Shown one piece after another: positions 26,159 to 33,162 of a DNA stretch of 64,000 nt. The translations under genes and the position numbers were made by a program. The notes below the pieces were generated by a model, which saw only the letters and a list, made by a program, of their open reading frames with translations, was not told the origin of the DNA and did not search any database. Numbering within the stretch: position 1 is the first letter of the stretch; each line of letters opens with the position of its first letter. Origin of the DNA: Arthrobacter sp. Soil762 (GTDB taxonomy: Bacteria; Actinomycetota; Actinomycetes; Actinomycetales; Micrococcaceae); assembly GCF_001428335.1 (NCBI RefSeq), contig NZ_LMSG01000023.1, positions 110,487 to 174,486 on the forward strand, in the 5' to 3' direction.

Positions 26159-27165
26159 TAGAACAGGACCCGGGCGAGTCCTTGGCGTGCCTTGGCAACA
26201 CGGGTGTCGGACGTGCCCACCACGTCAAAGAGTTCCAGGAGGCGTACGCGGGCTGTCTCCCGTTCCGGGCCGAAGTTCCGGCCGATGAAGCTGACCACGC
26301 GGTTCAGCGCGTCCTCCACGTGGCCGCCGGACACGTCCAGGTCCGCCACGCCCAACTGGGCGGCCAGATTGTCAGGTTCGTTGGCGGCGAGGGTACGCAA
26401 GGCGTCCGAGTCCTCGGCGGAGAGCGGCTGGAGCCGGCCCATCAGCTCCACCTGGGCAAGGCCGGCCTTGGCCTCGGCGTCGGCGGGCATTTCCAGCAGG
26501 GCCTGCCGGTAGGCCACGGCGGCGGCCTCATAGTCGCCCGCCTCAATGGCGTCGAACGCCGCCTGGTGCAGCGGCGGAAGAGGTGCTGGTTCAGTCTCCA
26601 TGGGCGCACTGCCCCCGCCGAGGCTGCCCGTAACCCCATTGGCCGCCGCGACTTTCAGCAGTTCATCCAGGAGGGGCCGGATCTGGGATTCCTCGGCGCC
26701 GCCTTGGAAGAGCGGTACGGGCTGGCCTTTGAGGACGGCGACGGCCGTGGGGACGGCTTGGACCTGGAAGGCCTGTGCCAGCTGTGGGAAGGCTTCGATG
26801 TCCGCCGCCCCCAAGACCAGGCGGCCGCCGTAGCTGTTGATGACCCGCTCCAGCGAGTCGAGCATCGCGGCGGATTCCGGCGAGTACGCGGCCCATAGGG
26901 CGAAGACCACCGGAACCTGGGCGGAAAGCTCCACGAGTTCCTGGAAATTTCCTTCGGTGACAGTGACCCGCAGCGGTGCCGCGCCGTCGTCGGGCGTTAC
27001 GGCACCGGCTTCTGCGCTGGCACCCGCATCCCCGGAAACAGCCGGATTGCCGGGAGCCGCAGGTGGCACCTGGCGCTGTTTCAGGGATGAAAGGTCGACG
27101 GCGCCACGCAGGTTAAGCAGGCTGGCAGCGGCTGGAGGGACTGGGCGGGAAGCTGGCGAACTCAT
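26158..27165 (-). CDS. Thioredoxin-fold/TPR co-chaperone-like protein (CnoX/YbbN family)
   Basis: About 335 residues. A disordered Ala/Pro-rich N-terminus of about 70 residues is followed by a thioredoxin fold in which the usual WCxxC is replaced by WAAYSPES, with no cysteines, and by a TPR-like C-terminal half (AFDAIEAGDYEAAAVAYRQAL). This architecture equals E. coli CnoX/YbbN and M. tuberculosis Rv1324, chaperones that hold unfolded proteins. Loss of the Cys pair means it cannot act as a disulphide reductase. ATG 27165 has GGAAAG upstream. Confidence 0.85.
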   Translation of the reverse strand: MSSPASRPVPPAAASLLNLRGAVDLSSLKQRQVPPAAPGNPAVSGDAGASAEAGAVTPDDGAAPLRVTVTEGNFQELVELSAQVPVVFALWAAYSPESAAMLDSLERVINSYGGRLVLGAADIEAFPQLAQAFQVQAVPTAVAVLKGQPVPLFQGGAEESQIRPLLDELLKVAAANGVTGSLGGGSAPMETEPAPLPPLHQAAFDAIEAGDYEAAAVAYRQALLEMPADAEAKAGLAQVELMGRLQPLSAEDSDALRTLAANEPDNLAAQLGVADLDVSGGHVEDALNRVVSFIGRNFGPERETARVRLLELFDVVGTSDTRVAKARQGLARVLF

Positions 27166-27230
27166 GCTTTCCACTCTAGCCACTCCGGCCGCTGCCGGGG
27201 GTACTGCATCTGGGACTGGACCCTGCGGGC

Positions 27231-28934
27231 CTATTTGAAGCTTGCGCCTACCAGCCCGCGCGTTGCGGCCACCAGCTTGATGGGATCCGTAGAACCTGCC
27301 GGCGGAACGTAGACCGCCATTGATTCAGCAAAGTTCAGGACCATGCCGGTGGTGGTTTCCTTGCCGCCGGCGAGCGCCGCGGCGTCGTCGCCGATGGTGA
27401 GCTTGTCACCTGAGGCTTTGGGCGTGCCATCAAAGCCGAAGTTGATCCGGCCCAGCACCAGCGCCCCGCCGTCGGCCGTCCGGAACACCACAGTGCTTTC
27501 CGGTACTACCTTGTGGGTGAAGGAGAAGTTGCCGTTTTCGCCGGACTTGACTACCTCGGCCTGGTAGGAGAGCGTGTCGGCGATGTACGGCGAGGATGCG
27601 CCTTCCACGAGCTTGTCCTTGAAGCTCGACTCTGAATTCGTCAGGCGGTCGGCCAGCCCGGCCAAGGCTTCTTCGCCGCTGTACAGCAGGCCGGATTTGT
27701 CGTTGGCGGCCAGCGTGTCGGTGCCGTTCCGGCCGATGGCGGGGAACGTGGTTCCCGGCTGCAGCGGGGTGGTCTCGGTCAGCTTGTAGTTCTCCCGCGG
27801 GGAGGGCTGGACCAGGGTGAGCAGCTGCGGGACGACGTTGCCGTCACCCTGCGTAACGGCGAGGACTGAACGCGGCCAGCTGCGGTCGCTGGTGACCACC
27901 GTGGTGAGGAGCTTGGTGGAACGGACGGGCATCCGGGCTTCATAAGTGCCCACCTGGGACCGGATCTTGTAGTTCTGCGTACGGACCTCAAGCTCCGTCC
28001 CGGCTACGCGCTCTGCGAGCTTGGCTGCGTCCTTTGCGGCGTCACCGGCATCGGCGGTGCTGGAGACCTGCTCCAGGATCCTGCGGAACTGGGCGTCCAG
28101 GAGGACCGGCGCGGCCGCCTGGGCGGCCTCCGGCGATGCTGATTCGGGAGCCGGCGCGGGCGTGGTGGCAGCGTTCGCAGCAACACCCGTTCCGGCCACA
28201 ACCAGGGCGGTCACTGCGGCGGTGACCATGCCGCCTGAAACCATGCCGAGCCGTGAGGCGGACCTTGCCTCGGCCTTGGCCCGGGCGCGCCGGGCGAACA
28301 AGCTTCCCGTGCCGTTGCCTTCGCCGTCCCGCTTGCGTGCGGACAGGACCACCAGGGCAATGCCGGCGAGGATCAGCAGGCCGCCAATCACCATGAGCGG
28401 GATGGCCCACGGGGTGGAGGTGTCATTCGGGAAAGTCATGGAGATCGACGACGGTGCGGGCTTGGTGCCATCGGACGCCAGCAGCAGTGACCATTCGCCG
28501 TCAGCGGGCGGAGTCCACGAGTACTCCAGCTCACCGCTCGCGTTCTCAGTGGAAACCCAGAGATCGGATCCGGACGGATTCGGCGCCGTGGCGTCGCCGT
28601 CGGCGTGCTCAACCTGCAGGGATTTGTTGTCCTCGGAAACCCCGGTGATGGTGTTGTGGGCCGTCGGGCCCACCCAGGCGTCCACGTCGTCAGGCCGGCC
28701 GGCCGCGAGCATGAAGTTGCCGTCGCCTTCGATCTTGATCTTCACCGTTCCGCCCTGCGCAGTGCGCAGATTCTGGTCGATGACGGTCAGTGGCGCCTCC
28801 GCGGCATCTGCCGGGGCGGAAGCCGTAAAGGTCTCGGAGGGAGCCCAGATTGTCTTCTGGCCAATACCGGCCAGAAGTGTCAGGAGGCCGAGCAGCACGA
28901 GTGCAACTGCAGTCTTGAAGCGCAAAGGAAACAC
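27231..28934 (-). CDS. Unrecognised membrane protein with two exported domains
   Basis: I do not recognise this 567-residue protein. It begins with a signal-anchor helix (about 8-27), followed by about 150 mostly beta-type, Asp/Thr-rich residues, a second helix (PWAIPLMVIGGLLILAGIAL), a basic stretch RRARAKAEARSASR, a third helix (GMVSGGMVTAAVTALVVAG) and about 300 residues that would again be outside. The topology suggests two extracytoplasmic domains separated by a short cytoplasmic basic loop. Start GTG 28934 has no clear ribosome site. It is divergent from an AI-2E-type transporter. Confidence 0.75.
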   Translation of the reverse strand: MFPLRFKTAVALVLLGLLTLLAGIGQKTIWAPSETFTASAPADAAEAPLTVIDQNLRTAQGGTVKIKIEGDGNFMLAAGRPDDVDAWVGPTAHNTITGVSEDNKSLQVEHADGDATAPNPSGSDLWVSTENASGELEYSWTPPADGEWSLLLASDGTKPAPSSISMTFPNDTSTPWAIPLMVIGGLLILAGIALVVLSARKRDGEGNGTGSLFARRARAKAEARSASRLGMVSGGMVTAAVTALVVAGTGVAANAATTPAPAPESASPEAAQAAAPVLLDAQFRRILEQVSSTADAGDAAKDAAKLAERVAGTELEVRTQNYKIRSQVGTYEARMPVRSTKLLTTVVTSDRSWPRSVLAVTQGDGNVVPQLLTLVQPSPRENYKLTETTPLQPGTTFPAIGRNGTDTLAANDKSGLLYSGEEALAGLADRLTNSESSFKDKLVEGASSPYIADTLSYQAEVVKSGENGNFSFTHKVVPESTVVFRTADGGALVLGRINFGFDGTPKASGDKLTIGDDAAALAGGKETTTGMVLNFAESMAVYVPPAGSTDPIKLVAATRGLVGASFK

Positions 28935-28963
28935 CTATCATTCGCGGGGGTTTACTTTCAATA

Positions 28964-28979
28964 GTAACCGTTTTGTTAC
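28964..28979. promoter_or_regulatory. Dyad in the divergent gap between membrane protein and AI-2E gene
   Basis: GTAAC and GTTAC form an inverted repeat around CGTTTT at 28964-28979. A wider pair, GGGGGTT (28946-28952) and AACCCCC, flanks it. The 207-base gap around it contains no gene; the dyad may be an operator or part of a promoter for either gene. Confidence 0.3.
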
Positions 28980-29141
28980 CAGAACCCCCGTTTGGGCGCC
29001 AGCTGAGTCCGGAATCGGCGGCGCCCGGGCGGCCCGGCGGGCGCCCTCGCTCCTGTTGGCAAGGCTGCTGATAGTGTTTGCGATGATCATCACACCGGCC
29101 CGCAAATGCGGCGCCACGCACGGAACAGGCCCCAGAATCCA

Positions 29142-30461
29142 GTGACTGACAAGACGGAAGAGTCCTCCACGGGACACGAAAATCAACCGGCCGCTGGCGC
29201 TTTGGAATCCTCGCCGGACACGCCTGCGACGGCGAAGCGACGGGGCTCCGCAGCTGCGGCCTTGGGCCAGCTTGTGCGGCGCCTGCGCCAGCCGCTGCCG
29301 GGCGCCCAGCCCAGGCTCCGGTTTGAGATCCCGCCGGAATACAACCACACCGAAGTTCCTGCCGCCATCGAAGACGGCGAGACTGGCGGGAGAGCCGCGC
29401 AGTTTGGCCGTCCGGGTCCCCGGATGTCGATGCAACATCCGCTGTACATGGGCTTCATGGGCACTGTTGGAGTGGGCCTTGCCCTGCTGGTCTACTGGAT
29501 CGGATCCAACACCACGCAGCTGCTGCTGTGGATTGTGGCTGCCCTGTTCATTGCCCTGGGCCTGGAACCCGTGGTCGGCTGGCTGGAGAACCGCCGGATT
29601 CCCCGCCCGGTCGGCATTCTCCTGGCCGTCCTGGTCCTGGTGGTGGCCGTGGGAGGGTTCTTCGCTACCCTCATCCCCACCATCGTGGAACAGGTCACCC
29701 AAATTGTGGTGCAGGCACCCACCTGGGTACGGGACTTCATCGACTCTGAGTTCTTCCGCAATCTTGATAACGAGTTCGGGGTCCGGGACCGCATCAACGA
29801 GGAACTCGACAAGTTCGTCAATGATCCGGCGGCGATGGGCGGGATCTTCGGTGGCGTGGTTGGCTTCGGTTCCACCCTGGCCAACGGTCTCTTCGGCACA
29901 TTGATCGTCCTGGTCCTGAGCCTCTACTTCCTGGCAGCCCTCCCGGCCATGAAGAAGTGGGGCTACCGGCTGGCGCCGCGGTCCCGCCGGGCCCGGGTTG
30001 AAGCCCTCTCCGAGGAGATCACCCGATCCGTCGGCAACTACGTGATCGGGCAGGCCTGCGTGGCATTGCTCAATGCCACGTTCGCGTTCATCGTGATGTC
30101 CATTGTGGGTGTCCCGTTCGCCCTCTTGCTGGCCTTCGTGGTGGCACTGCTGGCGTTCATCCCCTTGGTGGGCGGCATGATCGCCGGCATCGTGGTCCTG
30201 CTGGTATCGCTGACGGAGGGCTGGCAGACCGCCGCCGTCTACGGCATCTGCTACTTCGCCTACCTCCAGTTCGAGGCCTACTTCATCTCGCCGCGCATCA
30301 TGCAGAAGGCCGTGGCCGTCCCGGGCGCCGTGGCCGTGATCTCGGTCATTGCCGGCGGCAGCCTGCTCGGAGTCCTGGGCGCGCTGATCGCTATCCCGAC
30401 GGCGGCGGCCATCCTGCTGCTGGTCAAGGAGATCTACATCGTCCGCCAGGACAAGCACTAG
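29142..30461 (+). CDS. AI-2E family transporter (PerM-type)
   Basis: About 439 residues with eight predicted membrane helices and the family pattern: LPTIVEQVTQIV-like amphipathic linker (here LIPTIVEQVTQIVVQAPTW), GNYVIGQACVALLNATFAFI, and the final LIAIPTAAAILLLVKEIY. The N-terminal 110 residues are polar and probably cytoplasmic. Members range from autoinducer-2 exporters to Na+/H+ antiporters, so the substrate is open. GTG 29142 is my choice of start; ATG 29106 would add 12 residues. Confidence 0.85.
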   Translation: MTDKTEESSTGHENQPAAGALESSPDTPATAKRRGSAAAALGQLVRRLRQPLPGAQPRLRFEIPPEYNHTEVPAAIEDGETGGRAAQFGRPGPRMSMQHPLYMGFMGTVGVGLALLVYWIGSNTTQLLLWIVAALFIALGLEPVVGWLENRRIPRPVGILLAVLVLVVAVGGFFATLIPTIVEQVTQIVVQAPTWVRDFIDSEFFRNLDNEFGVRDRINEELDKFVNDPAAMGGIFGGVVGFGSTLANGLFGTLIVLVLSLYFLAALPAMKKWGYRLAPRSRRARVEALSEEITRSVGNYVIGQACVALLNATFAFIVMSIVGVPFALLLAFVVALLAFIPLVGGMIAGIVVLLVSLTEGWQTAAVYGICYFAYLQFEAYFISPRIMQKAVAVPGAVAVISVIAGGSLLGVLGALIAIPTAAAILLLVKEIYIVRQDKH

Positions 30462-30487
30462 CGGACAGGCACTACTAGCGGCAGCCG

Positions 30488-31288
30488 CTAGGCGGCCGCA
30501 GTGGCCACCGGGCCGTTCCACACCTGCGGCAGGCCTTCGGGTCCGGAGCCTGCCTCCGTCACCTCATCGACGATTTCGTTGAGCACGCGGGAAGCGTACT
30601 TCTCCCCCACCCAAAGGTGCTTGGCGCCGTCGACACCCACCACCCGGGCCTGCGGCACCAAGCTGAAACGTTCAGTGGCGGCGGCTGGCTGGAGGTAGTC
30701 GTCATGCTCCGGCACGAGGACGGTGAGCGGCTTGGCGGAGTCCGCCCAGAGGCGCAGGTGGGCATCTGTGGCGCGGTGCAGCGGAGGCGACAGCAGGACG
30801 GCACCTTCAATCTGGCTGGCCACCGGCTCAACGGCACCGTACATCAGCGCCAGTTCGGTGCCGAAAGACCAGCCCACCAGCCAGCGGTTGGGCAGTTGGC
30901 GTTCGACGGCGAAACGTACCGCCGCCTCAACGTCCTGCCGCTCGCCGATCCCCTCTTCGAAGGAACCTGCGCTGGTTCCCCGCGGCGACTCCGTCCCGCG
31001 CGTGTTGAAACGAAGCACAGCCACGCCGGCCAGGGCCGGAAGCCGGTAGGACGCCTTGCGGTACACGTGCGAGTCCATAAAACCGCCGTGCGTCGGAAGC
31101 GGATGCAGGGTGATCAGCGTCGCGGTGATCTGGCCGGACTCGGGCAGCGCCAGTTCCCCCACCAGAGTGTGGCCGTCTTCGGTGCGGAGCTGGATGTTCT
31201 CGCGCCGGGCCGGCAACACTGTTGAGGCGCGGATGGGTGCGGGCCCTGTTGGCTGGCTGAATTCGTACGACGCCGGATCAAAAGTCAT
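30488..31288 (-). CDS. Alpha/beta hydrolase
   Basis: A 266-residue hydrolase of the short CocE/dienelactone-like group. The nucleophile elbow is GWSFGTE, the oxyanion region LHPLPTHGG, the acid probably in VPEHDDYLQP and the His in GAKHLWVGE. Such proteins hydrolyse esters or small amides; the substrate is unknown. It stands alone, ends 26 bases from the convergent AI-2E gene, and a small palindrome CTAGCGGC-A-GCCGCTAG (30475-30491) spans its stop. Confidence 0.82.
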   Translation of the reverse strand: MTFDPASYEFSQPTGPAPIRASTVLPARRENIQLRTEDGHTLVGELALPESGQITATLITLHPLPTHGGFMDSHVYRKASYRLPALAGVAVLRFNTRGTESPRGTSAGSFEEGIGERQDVEAAVRFAVERQLPNRWLVGWSFGTELALMYGAVEPVASQIEGAVLLSPPLHRATDAHLRLWADSAKPLTVLVPEHDDYLQPAAATERFSLVPQARVVGVDGAKHLWVGEKYASRVLNEIVDEVTEAGSGPEGLPQVWNGPVATAAA

Positions 31289-31387
31289 GCCTGCCAGCTT
31301 AGCGACTCCCGCCGTCCGCCAGGCGCAGTGCGCTGGCTCTTAGCGCGGTTTCTCCGGGGCGGAGCCGTTCGCCGGGGCGATTCCGAG

Positions 31388-31744
31388 TCAGCGGTAACGG
31401 TACGTCCGGGACAGCCAGCAGTTGGTGTGCCAGTGGCGGCGCTCAGCCAGGCCTGCGGCCGCACCGAAGATGTGATCGTCCTTCCAGACCACCAGGTGGG
31501 CGATGCCGGGGACCACCGCGGTGGAACAGCCGGGGCAAATGTATGTCTTTTCCGCGTTCCTGGCGGTCATGGTCCTGACCGTCCACTCGCCGTCGGGCGC
31601 GCTTTCCCGCCGGGCGATTCCAGCCCGCGCCCGCTCCAAATCCAACTCCGGAACGTCGCCGTTGCCCTTCTTGCCTACCGGCTTTCCGCCAGCTGTGCCC
31701 GGCTTTCCGGAGGCAGGGCGGCGGGGACGGTTGGAACGCGGCAT
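31388..31744 (-). CDS. Small basic zinc-ribbon protein
   Basis: A 118-residue protein, Arg/Pro/Gly-rich at the N-terminus, with a likely zinc site CPGC about 30 residues before HWHTNCW. Homologues in actinobacteria are commonly labelled ATP/GTP-binding protein without evidence; I see no nucleotide-binding motif. ATG 31744 is supported by GGAGGC just upstream. It is divergent from nucS with only 37 bases between the two starts, so they share a control region. Confidence 0.72.
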   Translation of the reverse strand: MPRSNRPRRPASGKPGTAGGKPVGKKGNGDVPELDLERARAGIARRESAPDGEWTVRTMTARNAEKTYICPGCSTAVVPGIAHLVVWKDDHIFGAAAGLAERRHWHTNCWLSRTYRYR

Positions 31745-31781
31745 GCCTCCATTCTGCCCCAGCCCCGGTAGTGTGTACGGC

Positions 31782-32477
31782 GTGCGACTTGTCATAGCCC
31801 GATGTTCAGTTGATTATGTTGGCCGGCTCAAAGCCCATCTTCCCCTTGCCACCAGGCTCCTGCTGGTCAAGGCCGATGGTTCGGTGCTGGTTCATTCCGA
31901 CGGCGGCTCCTATAAGCCGCTGAACTGGATGAGCCCGCCCGCAACCCTGCGGGTGTCCTCGCCGGAGGACATTGACCTGGAGCTTGGCGTCACGGAACAG
32001 TGGACAGTCCAGTCCGCCAAGACCGATGACCGCCTGATCATCAACATCCACGAGCAGCTGCACGAGTCCGCCCACGACCTTGGCGTGGACCCCGGACTGA
32101 TCAAGGACGGCGTCGAAGCTGACCTCCAGCGCCTGCTGGCCGATCAGATCGAGACCCTGGGCTCAGGCTTTTCACTCATTCGCCGGGAATACTTCACCGC
32201 CATCGGCCCGGTGGACATCCTGGCCCGCGACGCCACCGGGGCTACCGTCGCCATCGAGCTCAAGCGGCGGGGCGACATCGACGGCGTGGAACAGCTCACC
32301 CGCTATCTTGAACTCCTGAACCGCGATCCGCTGCTGGCACCGGTCCGTGGCATCTTCGCTGCCCAGCAGATCAAGCCGCAGGCCAAGGTGCTGGCCAACG
32401 ACCGCGGCATCGACTGCATCACGCTGGACTACGACGCCATGCGCGGCGTGGACGACAGCGACTCCCGGCTTTTCTGA
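31782..32477 (+). CDS. nucS: Mismatch endonuclease NucS (EndoMS)
   Basis: A 231-residue protein of the NucS/EndoMS family, which performs mismatch repair in actinobacteria that lack MutS and MutL by cutting both strands at mismatches. The N-terminal DNA-binding domain starts MRLVIARCSVDY; the RecB-like nuclease domain contains VDILARDATG and VAIELKRRGD (Asp, Glu and Lys of the active site), and the protein ends SDSRLF. GTG 31782 is the start by homology; the longer open frame upstream is antisense to the zinc-ribbon gene. The C-terminus would bind the sliding clamp in this family. Confidence 0.94.
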   Translation: MRLVIARCSVDYVGRLKAHLPLATRLLLVKADGSVLVHSDGGSYKPLNWMSPPATLRVSSPEDIDLELGVTEQWTVQSAKTDDRLIINIHEQLHESAHDLGVDPGLIKDGVEADLQRLLADQIETLGSGFSLIRREYFTAIGPVDILARDATGATVAIELKRRGDIDGVEQLTRYLELLNRDPLLAPVRGIFAAQQIKPQAKVLANDRGIDCITLDYDAMRGVDDSDSRLF

Positions 32478-32521
32478 GGCCCCGCTATCCGCTTTTATGA
32501 CGCCGCGTTCCGCTTTTCTGA
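32466..32521 (+). repeat. Three degenerate tandem copies of the nucS 3' end
   Basis: The last codons of nucS, CGGCTTTTCTGA (32466-32477), recur as CCGCTTTTATGA (32489-32500) and CCGCTTTTCTGA (32510-32521). Period is 23 then 21 bases, and the segments between them also resemble each other (CCGCTATC, CGCGTTC, CGGGTATC). It looks like an old tandem duplication of the gene end. Confidence 0.6.
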
Positions 32522-32814
32522 CACCGGGTATCCGCACCGGTGACGCCTGCGGCCCCTGACAAGGGGATTCATCCGGTTTTTCCGCAAAATTTGCCGTATT
32601 GGCCGTTCAGAGGCGTTGACCTGACGGAATTGGCGTGAAATTCTTAGACCAGTCTTTGTGTAGGTGTTTTTCATGCTCGCAAGACATGTTGCGAGCGCGA
32701 AGCTCCTGCAGCGCAGGTTCCCAGGAACGGCATTGAAGGATTCTTCTCGCGGAGTGACCGAGTCCGGCACGAGGTGTGCCGGACTTAGACAAGTTCCACA
32801 ATGAGGAGAAATAA
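32478..32814 (+). promoter_or_regulatory. Long structured leader and promoter region of the cold-shock gene
   Basis: This 337-base gap has no gene. A weak hairpin CCCCT-GACA-AGGGG (32553-32566) may end nucS transcripts. TTGACC at 32616-32621 is a possible -35 box; the -10 (AATTCT near 32639) is poor. Downstream are four hairpins: GCTCGCAA/TTGCGAGC (32675-32696), CCTGC/GCAGG (32705-32717), GTTCC/GGAAC (32717-32728) and a 9-base stem GTCCGGCAC/GTGCCGGAC (32762-32784). The leader length and structure resemble cold-shock mRNA leaders that refold with temperature. Confidence 0.55.
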
Positions 32815-33018
32815 ATGGCACAGGGAACCGTCAAGTGGTTCAACGCTGAAAAAGGCTTCGGCTTCATCACCCCGGATGACTCCGATGGCGATGTCTTCGT
32901 TCACTACTCGGAAATCCAGACCGGTGGCTTCAAGACCCTCGACGAGAACCAGCGCGTTCAGTTCGAAATCGGTCAGGGTGCCAAGGGCCCCCAGGCTACC
33001 GGCGTAACGCTGGTCTAG
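32815..33018 (+). CDS. Cold-shock protein (CspA family)
   Basis: A 67-residue OB-fold protein that binds single-stranded RNA and DNA. RNP1 is KGFGFITPDD and RNP2 DVFVHYSEI, after the start MAQGTVKWFNAEKGF. A strong ribosome site GAGGAG sits seven bases before ATG 32815. It has a long structured leader and a strong terminator, so it is a single-gene transcript and probably highly expressed. Confidence 0.97.
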   Translation: MAQGTVKWFNAEKGFGFITPDDSDGDVFVHYSEIQTGGFKTLDENQRVQFEIGQGAKGPQATGVTLV

Positions 33019-33064
33019 TCCCCCGCCCGGCAGCCGCCACACGCGCGGCTTCCAGCGAAGAAAA

Positions 33065-33090
33065 GATCCCCGGCATCCGTGCCGGGGATC
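33065..33090. terminator. Rho-independent terminator after the cold-shock gene
   Basis: A perfect 11-base stem GATCCCCGGCA/TGCCGGGGATC with a TCCG loop, preceded by AAGAAAA and followed by TATTCTTTG. It can work in both directions and would also serve the convergent gene ending at 33163. A smaller hairpin GTGACT-TTCC-AGTCAC lies at 33120-33135. Confidence 0.88.
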
Positions 33091-33162
33091 TATTCTTTGT
33101 CCACCGCATCTTTGTCCCCGTGACTTTCCAGTCACTAACTTTCGGGCCCCATCCTATGACGT

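Noticed and set aside
28938..30521. A 527-codon frame antisense to the AI-2E transporter
   Set aside because: Gln/His/Asp/Gly-rich translation with no fold; shadow of the real membrane protein gene.
31503..31781. N-terminal extension of NucS
   Set aside because: This part is antisense to the zinc-ribbon gene; the conserved NucS start is GTG 31782.
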